A stretch of DNA of 64,000 bases from CAVSRC01 sp963750065 (GTDB lineage: Bacteria > Pseudomonadota > Alphaproteobacteria > Rhizobiales > Kaistiaceae), in contig CAVVPK010000024.1 in assembly GCA_963750065.1 (NCBI GenBank), forward strand, positions 62,001-126,000, in the 5' to 3' direction. A model generated the notes under the pieces. That model did not search any database. It saw only the letters and a list, made by a program, of their open reading frames with translations, and was not told the DNA's origin. This document shows, one piece after another, positions 9,340 through 18,123 of this stretch. Position 1 is the first letter of the stretch. Each line of letters opens with the position of its first letter. A program made the position numbers and the translations under genes.

Positions 9340-10867
9340 GTGCCGATCAATTCGACCTCACTGCCTGATGATGTTGCGCTGCTGAAGCGCATGGTCGTGA
9401 CGGCCGGGATCGAGATCGAGAAGCTGAAGGTGCAGATCGCTCGGCTGAGGCGCCTGCAGTTCGGCCGCTCCTCCGAGAAGCTCGACGCGACCATCGCGCA
9501 GCTGGAACTCTTGCTCGACGACATCGAGGAGGAGCGCGGGGAGAGCGAGGAGCAGCACCAGGCAAGCGCTCCGGATGCCGTTGACCGCGAGAAGCCGGTC
9601 CGCCGGCCTCTGCCGGACCATCTGCCGCGCGAAGAGGTCGTGCATGGTCCGACAGTGGAGGATTGCCGTTGCCCGCGTTGCGGCGGCGCGATGCGCCGGC
9701 TCGGCGAAGACGTGACCGAGGTGCTGGAATACGTTCCGGCGCGCTTCAAGGTGATCCGCCACATTCGCCCGAAGTTCTCCTGCCGCTCCTGCGAGACCAT
9801 CACCCAGGCACCGATGCCATCATTGCCGATTGAGCGTGGACGGCCCGGACCGGGGCTGCTCGCCCACGTGCTGGTCAGCAAATATGCCGATCACCTTCCC
9901 CTCTACCGCCAGGCCGAGATCTATGCCCGTGAGGGCGTCGATCTGGATCGCTCGACGATGGCCGACTGGGTCGGCAAGGCGGCTTGGCTGCTCCGTCCGC
10001 TGGTCGACGCTCTCGCTCGCGAGGTGATGAGCGCCGACAGGCTCTTTGCCGACGACACGCCGGTTCCGGTGCTGGCGCCGGGAACCGGCAAGACCAAGAC
10101 CGGGCGGCTGTGGGTCTATGTCCGTGACGACCGGCCTCATGCCGGCGAGGCACCTCCCGCCGTCCTCTACCGCTACTCGCCGGATCGCAAGGGCGAGCGG
10201 CCGCGCGAGCACCTCAAGGGCTTCTCCGGATTCCTGCAGGCCGACGGCTATGCCGGCTTCGATGGGCTCTACGAATCCGGCCGAGTGGTCGAGGTCGCCT
10301 GCTGGGCCCATGTGCGCCGCAAGTTCTTCGACGTGCATCAGGCAAATGGCTCGGCGATCGCCCGAGAGGCGCTTGATCGGATCGGCGCCCTCTATGCCAT
10401 CGAGGCCGATATCCGCGGACGACTACCCAATGACCGGCACCGAACGCGCCAGGCGCGAGCCGGTCCACTGCTTGCCGAGCTCAAGACCTGGCTCGAGGCG
10501 ACGCGACCAAAACTGTCCGGCAAGAGCGATCTCGCTGCGGCCATGCGCTACGCCCTCAGCCGCTGGGACGCGCTCACCCGCTATTGCGACGACGGGCGCC
10601 TGGAGATCGACAACAACGCTGCCGAACGGTCGATCCGGCCACTTGCTCTCGGTCGCAAGAACTACCTCTTCGCCGGTTCCGACGCCGGCGGCCAGCCGAG
10701 CCGCCGCCATCTACTCGCTGATCGAAACCGCCAAGCTCAACGGCCTCGACCCGCAGGCCTATCTCCGCGATGTCCTTACCCGCATTGCCGACCATCCGGT
10801 CAACCGGGTCGACCAGTTCTTGCCATGGAACTTCGCCTCCGAGCAGGCGGTCCAAAACGCTGCCTAA
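9340..10867 (+). pseudogene. tnpC: IS66 TnpC transposase, frameshifted near the 3' end
   Basis: This is the DDE transposase of IS66: an N-terminal coiled coil and leucine-rich start, a zinc-finger region (CRCPRCGGAMRRLGEDV), and catalytic segments LFADDTPVPVL, LQADGYAGFDGLY and LEIDNNAAERSIRPLALG. The frame is intact to about 10690. One extra base in GGCCAGCCGAGCC then sends it out of register. The true C-terminus (RAAAIYSLIETAKLNGLDPQ ... WNFAS ... NAA) continues one frame over to 10867. The GTG start at 9340 lies 68 bases after tnpB. Confidence 0.9.
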
Positions 10868-10900
10868 CCCGCGGCCGTCACCGGACGCTTACGCAAAAGG

Positions 10901-11274
10901 CGGAACCCGGGGTGTGGGATCGTCAAAAAGCGCATCCGGTGCGACCGCGCAGGTTGTAGGTTGTCGAGCCTGAGGCGCCCGCAATGCTGCGCCCACTCCC
11001 GCGAGCTGAGTTGGAGGCTGGGGCGTTGAGTGGCCATGGGAGCTTTTGCTGCGTGACCGAAGTGGGCGGGCACCGGCGGCCGGCCAATGCTTAACGATTA
11101 CCCAACTTCGGTGTTGATCGGCGTGGATCGGCCACGATAAGTTGTGTGGAAAGCAGCGGGCGGGGCGTCTGCCCGGCTGAGGTTCGGTGCGGCCTGGGGG
11201 CAGCCGGCAAACGGCATTAGGACCGAACGGTGCGATGTTTGGGGCGTCGCGTGCGTTGAGTAGGGGGACGGCCT
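10901..11274. other. Upstream region of the type I exporter operon
   Basis: No gene is supported here. It must contain the promoter for the exporter genes. GGGGG just before the GTG at 11275 can serve as a ribosome site. I see no convincing -35/-10 pair or terminator. Confidence 0.35.
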
Positions 11275-13434
11275 GTGAGCGGGGAAAGTCGGGCTCCTGA
11301 TCCCGTCGATCCGGGCCTGTATGTACTTGTCAGCCTGCTGCGTTTCCACGGCATCGGGGCTGATCCTCATCAGATTCGTCATCACCTCGGTGTGCAGCAA
11401 ATCGGTGTTTCCGAAATGCTGCGCTATGCCAAGCAGCTCGGCCTCAAGGCGCGCGCCTACAAGTCGCGCTGGGAGCGGCTGACCAATACGCCGCTTCCCT
11501 GCATCGCGACGACCCGCGATGGTAGTTTCCTACTGCTGGCGAAGATCGGCCTGGACCAAGCCGGCCAAGACAAGGCGCTGGTGCAGGTGCCGGGCGCGGC
11601 ACAGCCGTCCGTGATGTCGCGGCAGGAATTCGAGGCAGTGTGGGACGGCAGGCTTCTGCTGATGGCGCGGCGGGCGTCCCTCGGCGATCTGACGCGGCGC
11701 TTCGACATCACCTGGTTCCTAGGCGCCATCCGCAAGTATCGCCGCCTGTTCGCAGAAGTCCTGGTGGCGTCCTTCTTCCTGCAGATCTTCGCGCTGGTCT
11801 CGCCGCTGTTCTTCCAGGTCGTCATCGACAAGGTCCTCGTGCATCGCAGCATGAGCACGCTCGAGGTTCTGGTCATCGGCCTCGTGACCATCGGCGTGTT
11901 TGAGGCGATCCTCGGTATGCTGCGCACCTATGCCTTCTCGCACACGACCAACCGAGTCGACGTGGAACTCGGCGCGCGCCTGTTTCATCACCTGCTGGCG
12001 CTGCCGATCGGCTATTTTCAGGCGCGGCGGGTGGGCAATTCCGTGGCGCGGGTGCGCGAGCTCGAGAACATCCGCAATTTCCTCACGGGCTCGGCGCTGA
12101 CGCTGGTCATCGACCTGTTCTTCACCTTCGTCTTCCTGGGCGTGATGTTCATCTACTCGCCGCTGCTTACCTTCCTCGTGCTCGGCTCGTTTCCGTTCTA
12201 CATCGCCATCTCCGCCGGCATGACGCCGCTGTTCCGCCGCGGGCTCGACGAGAAGTTCCGCCGCGGCGCCGAGAACCAGGCGTTCCTGGTCGAGAACGTC
12301 ACCGGCGTGGAAACGCTGAAGGCGATGGCGGTCGAGCCGCAGATGCAAAGGCGCTGGGAGGAGCGGCTTGCCGGCTATGTCAGCGCAAGCTTTCGCGTCA
12401 CCAATCTCGGCAATATCGCCAGCCAGTCTGTACAGCTGGTCAACAAGCTGACCATGGCCGGCATTCTGTTTTTCGGAGCAACGCTGGTCATCAAGGGGCA
12501 ACTCACGGTCGGCGAGCTGGTCGCCTTCAATATTCTGGCCGGACGAGTGAGCGCGCCCGTCTTGCGCATCGCGCAGATCTGGCAGGACTTTCACCAGGCG
12601 CGGCTCTCGGTGGCGCGGCTCGGCGACATCCTCAACACGCCGGCCGAGACGACCTATAACCCGTCAAAGGCACCGGGTGAACCGATCCGCGGTGATGTCA
12701 CCCTCGACCACGTAACGTTTCGCTATCATCCGGATGCACCCGATGTGCTTCATGACGTGAGCCTAAATGTGTCGGCCGGCCAGGTCATCGGCATCGTTGG
12801 CCCGTCAGGTTCAGGCAAGAGTACGCTGGCGAAGCTCATTCAGCGCCTCTATGTGCCGGCATCCGGCCGCGTCCTCATCGACGGCACCGACCTGGCGATG
12901 GTTGACGCTGCATGGCTCCGGCGTCAACTGGGTGTCGTCCTCCAGGAAAACATCCTGTTCAATGCATCGGTGCGCACGAACATCGCACTTGCCGATCCCG
13001 GCATGCCGATGGAGCGTGTCATCGCTGCGGCAAAGCTTGCCGGCGCTCACGACTTCATTGTCGAGCAGCTTCCCGAGCAGTACGACACGCTGATCGGCGA
13101 ACGCGGCAGCAGCCTATCGGGCGGCCAGCGACAACGCATTGCCATCGCGCGTGCATTGGTGATGGACCCACGCATCCTGATCTTCGATGAGGCCACTAGC
13201 GCACTCGATTATGAAAGCGAGCGCGTGATCAAGCAGAATATGGGCCAGATAGCCGAACGGCGCACGGTGTTCGTTATCGCGCACCGGCTGTCAACGGTCC
13301 GCGAGGCCGATCAAATCGTCACGCTGGAAAGCGGACGCATCATCGAAGACGGCTCGCACGACGAACTCGTGCGCAAAGGCGGACGATACGCCGCGCTTTA
13401 TCGTATTCAGGCCGGGCTCCATGAAGTCAGCTGA
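11275..13434 (+). CDS. Type I secretion ABC transporter (HlyB/RtxB-like)
   Basis: This inner-membrane ATPase of a type I secretion system has 719 residues in three domains. An N-terminal C39-like domain (about residues 5-130; LYVLVSLLRFHGIGADPHQI) lacks the catalytic cysteine, as in HlyB, so it docks the substrate rather than cleaving it. A six-helix ABC exporter membrane domain spans about 150-430. The nucleotide-binding domain follows, with Walker A GPSGSGKST (about residue 509), signature LSGGQRQR (about 615), Walker B ILIFDEATSALD and switch IAHRLS. The GTG start follows a GGGGG ribosome site. Its stop overlaps the adaptor gene by 14 bases. The giant RTX-like gene across the IS66 is the likely substrate. 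No TolC-type gene is in the window. Confidence 0.93.
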   Translation: MSGESRAPDPVDPGLYVLVSLLRFHGIGADPHQIRHHLGVQQIGVSEMLRYAKQLGLKARAYKSRWERLTNTPLPCIATTRDGSFLLLAKIGLDQAGQDKALVQVPGAAQPSVMSRQEFEAVWDGRLLLMARRASLGDLTRRFDITWFLGAIRKYRRLFAEVLVASFFLQIFALVSPLFFQVVIDKVLVHRSMSTLEVLVIGLVTIGVFEAILGMLRTYAFSHTTNRVDVELGARLFHHLLALPIGYFQARRVGNSVARVRELENIRNFLTGSALTLVIDLFFTFVFLGVMFIYSPLLTFLVLGSFPFYIAISAGMTPLFRRGLDEKFRRGAENQAFLVENVTGVETLKAMAVEPQMQRRWEERLAGYVSASFRVTNLGNIASQSVQLVNKLTMAGILFFGATLVIKGQLTVGELVAFNILAGRVSAPVLRIAQIWQDFHQARLSVARLGDILNTPAETTYNPSKAPGEPIRGDVTLDHVTFRYHPDAPDVLHDVSLNVSAGQVIGIVGPSGSGKSTLAKLIQRLYVPASGRVLIDGTDLAMVDAAWLRRQLGVVLQENILFNASVRTNIALADPGMPMERVIAAAKLAGAHDFIVEQLPEQYDTLIGERGSSLSGGQRQRIAIARALVMDPRILIFDEATSALDYESERVIKQNMGQIAERRTVFVIAHRLSTVREADQIVTLESGRIIEDGSHDELVRKGGRYAALYRIQAGLHEVS

Positions 13435-14845
13435 AAAAGTCGTGCCACTGAGGCACTCTATCTCTCGCCGCGAAAACGAAGAAACTGCCTTTCTTCCTGC
13501 TGCCTTGGAGATCGTCGAAACACCAGCCTCGCCGGCCGGGCGCGCCATCGCCGGAGTCATCGTGGCCGTCTTTTGTGTCGCTCTCGCCTGGGCAGCAATC
13601 GGCAAGATCGACATCGTCGCCTCCGCGCGCGGGCAGATCATTCCGAACAGTCGTTCGAAAGTCATTCAGCCATTTGAAACCGGTGTTGTGCACGCCATAC
13701 ACGTGCATGACGGAAACAAGGTCAAAGCCGGCGACATCCTGGTGGAACTCGACACGACGATGGCCGAAGCGGACGTCAACCGACTGACCAGCGAGCTGCA
13801 GCTGGCGCAGCTCGACGTTGCGCGCCTGCAGGCCGCCGTTGCGGTATCGCCTCTCGATGCGTTTAGGCCGCCGCAGGGAATTCCCGCAAGCCTCATAGAG
13901 ACGCAGCGACAATCGCTGCTTGAGACCGTCGCGGAACACAGGAGCAAGCTTGCTGCGCTCAACTCCCAGAGCGCGCAGAAGAAGGCAGAGCACGCTTCGA
14001 TCCTCGCCAAAATAGACCAGAAACAAGCGACGCTTCCGATGCTTCAGGAACTGGTCGATATCCGCAAGGCCCTGCTGGACAAGCAGGTCGGTTCGAAGCT
14101 GCTGTACCTCGAGGCTTCCGTAAGGCTCGTCGACCAGGAACGAGAGGTCGCGGTGCTGCGCAGCAGTTACCACGAGGTCGATGCTGCCATCGCCGCCTTG
14201 GCGCAAACGCGGGCGCAGACGGAAGCGGAGTTTCGCCGTTCCGTGCTCGATGATCTGGCCAAGGCCGAACAGAAGGTCACCGCAGCCAGTCAGGAGATCA
14301 TCAAGGCGCGGCGCCGCACGGAGCTGCAAACGCTGCGAGCCCCCATCGATGGCACCGTACAGGAGGTGGCGGTGCATACGATCGGGGGAGTCGTAACTCC
14401 CGCCCAGCCGCTGCTCGTCATCGTTCCATCAGACGATGAGCTGTTCGTCCGCGCAATGGTGCAGAACCGCGATATCGGCTTCGTACACGTCGGCCAAACG
14501 GCCGAAATCAAGGTCGACGCTTTCGACTTCACCCGCTACGGCCTGATAAACGGAACGGTCCTCAGCGTGTCTCGCGATGCCATCGCAAAAAACACGTCAC
14601 CACAAAACGCAAGCAATGACGCCATCGGTGCAGTGGGAAGCTCGAGCGAGCCGCAAGGCCAGCAGTTGGAATACTCCGCGCTCATATCGCTCGATCGGTC
14701 ACAGTTTCAGGTCGGGGACAAGCTCGTAGGCCTCGATGCTGGTGAGGCCGTTACCGTCGAGATCAAGACCGGCTCGCGCACCATTCTCGGCTACCTGCTT
14801 TCGCCCGTGGCCAGACTGAGCCATGAGGCGCTGCGTGACAGGTAA
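13421..14845 (+). CDS. HlyD-family membrane fusion protein of the type I exporter
   Basis: This 474-residue periplasmic adaptor has one N-terminal transmembrane helix (about 45-65; IAGVIVAVFCVALAWAAIG), then the lipoyl half-motif IVASARGQIIPNSRSKVIQP and a long coiled-coil hairpin (about 110-290, heptads rich in Ala/Leu/Gln). The second lipoyl half LRAPIDGTVQEVAVHTIGGV and the beta-barrel domain (AEIKVDAFDFTRYGLINGTV) complete the HlyD layout. It overlaps the ABC gene, so both are co-translated. With that ATPase and an outer-membrane TolC encoded elsewhere it should form the export channel. Confidence 0.93.
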   Translation: MKSAEKVVPLRHSISRRENEETAFLPAALEIVETPASPAGRAIAGVIVAVFCVALAWAAIGKIDIVASARGQIIPNSRSKVIQPFETGVVHAIHVHDGNKVKAGDILVELDTTMAEADVNRLTSELQLAQLDVARLQAAVAVSPLDAFRPPQGIPASLIETQRQSLLETVAEHRSKLAALNSQSAQKKAEHASILAKIDQKQATLPMLQELVDIRKALLDKQVGSKLLYLEASVRLVDQEREVAVLRSSYHEVDAAIAALAQTRAQTEAEFRRSVLDDLAKAEQKVTAASQEIIKARRRTELQTLRAPIDGTVQEVAVHTIGGVVTPAQPLLVIVPSDDELFVRAMVQNRDIGFVHVGQTAEIKVDAFDFTRYGLINGTVLSVSRDAIAKNTSPQNASNDAIGAVGSSSEPQGQQLEYSALISLDRSQFQVGDKLVGLDAGEAVTVEIKTGSRTILGYLLSPVARLSHEALRDR

Positions 14846-15104
14846 TGCTTAATTTGTCGAACAATCGATGGAAATCCGCAATCTTGCTTATAATCAAGGA
14901 ACTTCTTCGACCAACGATGATGGCCATTTTCAACGATCTCCTCGCGACGACGTATTTCGGTGGTATTGCCCTCGCCGCGAGGCCCCTCGCACACAAGGTG
15001 CGGACTCTTTCTCCGGTAGCTGGCACCGACCCATTCAAGTCGCTCGCTTTCACCTCCGACATATGTATATATGCGGACCGGCAAAATCGCTTCCGAGTTT
15101 GACG
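14846..15104. other. Gap before the CDP-sugar operon
   Basis: No coding signal is supported. A TATAAT at 14889-14894 could be a -10 box for the operon starting at 15105, but no matching -35 stands 16-18 bases upstream, so this is weak. The stretch is AT-richer than both flanks. Confidence 0.3.
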
Positions 15105-15867
15105 ATGAAAGTGGTTATACTAGCGGGGGGGCTTGGTACCCGCATTTCTGAAGAATCATCATTGCGCCCCAAGCCAATGATTGAGATTGGTGGCAGGCCG
15201 ATACTCTGGCACATCATGAAGATTTATTCCGCCTACGGGTTCACCGAATTTATTATATGCTGTGGATACAAAGGCTATATGATTAAGGAATACTTCGCAA
15301 ATTACGTCATGCATATGTCAGACGTCACTTTTGATATGCCGACCAATTCGGTCGAAGTACACGCCCAGAAAGCCGAGCCGTGGCGGGTAACACTGATAGA
15401 CACGGGAGAGCGCACCCAGACTGGCGGACGTCTCAAGCGGGTTGCGCCTTATCTTGAGGGGGACTTCTGCCTCACCTATGGCGACGGCGTCAGTTCGGTC
15501 AACATACGCGAGTTGGTCGCATTCCACGCCGCGCATGGCAAGGTCGCCACGATTACCGCGGCGCAGCCGCCGGGGAGGTTCGGCCTGCTACAGGTGCGGG
15601 ACGATACAATCACCTCTTTCACGGAGAAGCCCTCCGAAGGCGGATGGATCAACGGGGGATTTCGTGCTATCTCCTAGGGCCCTCGATGAGATCGAGGGGG
15701 ACGACACGATCTGGGAGCGCGCTCCATTGGAACTGCTGGCTCGCCAGGGCGAGCTTAAGGCCTTTTTTCATCGTGGCTTCTGGCAGCCGATGGATACTCT
15801 GCGAGACAAAAACCTGCTTGAGGAGCTGTGGCAGTCCGGTTCGCCGCCGTGGAAGGTGTGGGAATGA
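15105..15867 (+). pseudogene. rfbF: Glucose-1-phosphate cytidylyltransferase, frameshifted (possibly a sequencing indel)
   Basis: RfbF makes CDP-glucose from CTP and glucose-1-phosphate, the first step of CDP-dideoxy and CDP-branched sugars. MKVVILAGGLGTRISEE is the nucleotidyltransferase loop. LRPKPMIEIGGRPILWHIMK, CLTYGDGVSSV and TEKPSEGGWINGG are all typical. The frame is lost at GGGGGATTTCG (15654-15664). The C-terminus (FVLSPRALDEIEGDD, then FWQPMDTLRDKNLLEELW) continues in the next frame to 15867. Removing one T or adding two T restores about 253 residues. The stop overlaps the rfbG ATG. Conservation on both sides argues that the enzyme is real or very recently broken. Confidence 0.85.
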
Positions 15868-17018
15868 TCGATCGCGGCTTCTGGCGTGGCCGCCGCGTTC
15901 TGCTGACCGGCCATTCGGGAATCAAGGGCGGCTGGCTCTCGCTCTGGCTACAGCGCTTGGGCGCAGAGATTACCGGGTATTCCCTGCCGGCGCCGACTGA
16001 GCCCAGCCTATTTGACGCAGGGCGCGTCGCCGAGGGCATGACGTCGATAAGTGGCGACGTCCGGGATGGTGCCGCGCTCGCGCGGGCGATGCATCAGGCG
16101 CGCCCGGAGATTGTCATCCACATGGCCGCCCAGTCGCTGGTCCGCTATTCCTACGACCACCCGGTCGAGACCTTCGCGACCAATGTCATGGGGCTCATCA
16201 ACCTATTCGAGGCAGCGCGTACTACCAGCAGTGTCGCCGCAATTGTCAACGTCACCTCTGACAAGTGCTACGAGAACCGTGAATGGCTCTGGGGCTATCG
16301 CGAAACCGAGGCGATGGGCGGCCACGACCCCTATTCAAGCTCGAAGGGGTGCGCCGAGTTGATTACTGCTGCTTGGCGCCGGTCCTATTTCGGGCTGGCT
16401 GGTGTCGCACTAGCCAGTGCCCGGGCCGGAAACGTCATCGGCGGCGGCGACTGGGCGGCCGACCGGCTGGTGCCAGATATCATGCGCGCGCTCCTGAGCA
16501 ACAGGCCCGTACAGATCCGTAATCCTCAATCGATCCGCCCCTGGCAGCACGTGCTCGAGCCGTTGAGCGGCTACCTGCTGCTAGCCGAAAAGCTCGCTAA
16601 GGGAGGCGTCGGCTATGCCGACGGCTGGAATTTTGGTCCAGCCGATGGCGGCTCCAGGCCGGTGCACTGGATGGTCGACAGACTGATCATGGGGTGGGGC
16701 GGGGGCGCGAGCTGGGAGCAGGACAGCCAAACTGCACCGCGCGAGGCCAATATACTCAAGCTAGATTGTTCCAAGGCCCACGCAATACTGGGCTGGACTC
16801 CTCTTTGGGAGATCGATACGGCTATCGATCGGATACTCGACTGGCATAAGCGGTATGAAGCTGGCGAAGATATGCGCCGGGTCACGCTTGATCAGATCGA
16901 GGACTATGAAAGGGCGTTGCTTGACCGCGCGGCGGCTCGGTCCGCCGCTATTGACGTTGCTGGTTTCCGGGGCTCGTTGGGCACGGAAGTGGAGAGTAAG
17001 CGCGGAGTGGGCCAATAA
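15864..17018 (+). CDS. rfbG: CDP-glucose 4,6-dehydratase
   Basis: RfbG converts CDP-glucose to CDP-4-keto-6-deoxyglucose. This short-chain dehydrogenase-fold protein shows RRVLLTGHSGIKGGWLSLWL (NAD-binding loop, family-specific HSG(F/I)KG), HMAAQSLVRYSYDHP, NVTSDKCYEN, and YSSSKGCAEL with the catalytic Tyr and Lys. I choose the ATG at 15864 because it overlaps the rfbF stop (ATGA) and starts just before the fold. A frame extends 36 bases further upstream but has no role. The stop overlaps the next start (TAATG), showing translational coupling. Confidence 0.93.
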   Translation: MIDRGFWRGRRVLLTGHSGIKGGWLSLWLQRLGAEITGYSLPAPTEPSLFDAGRVAEGMTSISGDVRDGAALARAMHQARPEIVIHMAAQSLVRYSYDHPVETFATNVMGLINLFEAARTTSSVAAIVNVTSDKCYENREWLWGYRETEAMGGHDPYSSSKGCAELITAAWRRSYFGLAGVALASARAGNVIGGGDWAADRLVPDIMRALLSNRPVQIRNPQSIRPWQHVLEPLSGYLLLAEKLAKGGVGYADGWNFGPADGGSRPVHWMVDRLIMGWGGGASWEQDSQTAPREANILKLDCSKAHAILGWTPLWEIDTAIDRILDWHKRYEAGEDMRRVTLDQIEDYERALLDRAAARSAAIDVAGFRGSLGTEVESKRGVGQ

Positions 17019-18121
17019 TGGTTGATCAAAGAGATCGGGACCTGTTCGAGAACCTCTTCGTGCTTGAACTGGCCAACAATCACTGGGGCAAGGTCGAACG
17101 AGGGCTGAAAATCATCCGCGACCATGGTGTGGTAGTGCGGTACAACAACGTCAAGGCTGCAATAAAGCTGCAATTCCGTGACGTGGATGAGTTCATACAC
17201 CCGGAGTTCAAGGGCAGTTCCGAGCTTCGCTACGTCAAGAAGACTGAGGATACCAAGCTTAGCCGCGACGATTTCGCGTGCCTCGTCGATGAGGTCCGCA
17301 AGGTGGGCTGCATTCCGATGTCGACCCCGTTCGACGAATCGTCGGTTGAACTTTGTGTAGAATTCGACCTTCCGATCATAAAGATCGCCAGTTCCGACGT
17401 GAACGACTGGGCCCTGATAGAAAAGATCGCGTCCACTAGGCGGCCGGTCATTGTCTCTAGCGGCGGCGCCTCCGAGAAGGATCTCGACGACGTAGTCCAT
17501 TTCTTCGAAAAGCGCGCCATCCCGTTGGCAATAAACCACTGTGTATCGCTCTACCCTTCCGAGGATGGCGAACTCGACCTCGATCAAATCGATTACTTGC
17601 GCCGCCGCTACTCGGACCATGTCATCGGATTCTCCACGCACGAATACACCGACTGGCGCAATTCGATGCTGATCTCCTACGCCAAGGGTGCGCGCACTTG
17701 GGAGCGGCACATCGACATCGACTACGAGGGTGTGCCGGTCTCGCCCTACTGCTCGCGGCCGGTGAACTGCGACGAATGGTTCAAGGCCTTCCACAAGGCG
17801 CGAGAGATGTGCGGTGGCCGCGGCGACGAGCGCCGGGCGATCTCGCGGCGCGAGACGGCATATCTCGATACGCTCGTGCGCGGCGCCTATGCGCGGCGCG
17901 ACCTCGACGCGGGCTATATTTTCTCCAAGGAAGCGTTCGAGCGCGACTTCTATATGGCGATCCCGCTGCGCAAGGGGCAGCTTTCGGTGCGCGAGGTAAT
18001 GAGTGGAGAGAAGCTCATCACGTCCATAAAGCGCGATGAGCCTCTGACGATCGACCACATCGACGGGCCGTATAGCGAGAACGAAGCACTGCGCGCACCG
18101 ATCCTCAATCGCGGGCTCTGA
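17018..18121 (+). CDS. NeuB-family sialic acid-type synthase with SAF domain
   Basis: NeuB enzymes condense phosphoenolpyruvate with an aldose to form nonulosonic or related keto acids. The TIM barrel is recognisable from VLELANNHWGKVERGLKII, AAIKLQFR, GCIPMSTPFDESSV, IKIASSDVNDWALIEKI, VIVSSGGAS and HCVSLYP. The metal and sugar site shows as GFSTHEYTDWRNSMLI. A C-terminal SAF antifreeze-like domain follows from about residue 290 (AIPLRKGQLSVREVM). No NeuA (CMP transfer) or NeuC is nearby, and the barrel is divergent, so the substrate may not be sialic acid. A HAD phosphatase two genes downstream could act on a phosphorylated product. Confidence 0.85.
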   Translation: MVDQRDRDLFENLFVLELANNHWGKVERGLKIIRDHGVVVRYNNVKAAIKLQFRDVDEFIHPEFKGSSELRYVKKTEDTKLSRDDFACLVDEVRKVGCIPMSTPFDESSVELCVEFDLPIIKIASSDVNDWALIEKIASTRRPVIVSSGGASEKDLDDVVHFFEKRAIPLAINHCVSLYPSEDGELDLDQIDYLRRRYSDHVIGFSTHEYTDWRNSMLISYAKGARTWERHIDIDYEGVPVSPYCSRPVNCDEWFKAFHKAREMCGGRGDERRAISRRETAYLDTLVRGAYARRDLDAGYIFSKEAFERDFYMAIPLRKGQLSVREVMSGEKLITSIKRDEPLTIDHIDGPYSENEALRAPILNRGL

Positions 18122-18123
18122 AC

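Larger units (their letters stand above)
8438..10892 (+). mobile_element. IS66-family insertion sequence
   Basis: The ends are a perfect 22-bp inverted repeat beginning GTAAGCGTCC (8438-8459 and 10871-10892). They are flanked by an exact 8-bp target duplication GCAAAAGG (8430-8437 and 10893-10900), as expected for IS66. The 2455-bp element carries tnpA, tnpB and tnpC in order, with tnpA-tnpB ATGA overlap. It lies in the divergent intergenic region between a giant secreted protein gene and its exporter. tnpA and tnpC each carry a frame disruption, so this copy is probably not autonomous unless those are sequence errors. Confidence 0.95.

Noticed and set aside
15105..17018. A complete CDP-dideoxyhexose pathway
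   Set aside because: No RfbH/DdhC 3-dehydratase or RfbI reductase is present in the window, so only the first two steps are claimed.
16904..18058. 384-codon minus-strand frame opposite the NeuB-like gene
   Set aside because: It lies entirely antisense to well-recognised rfbG and NeuB-like genes and has no domain signature; it is a mirror frame caused by high GC.
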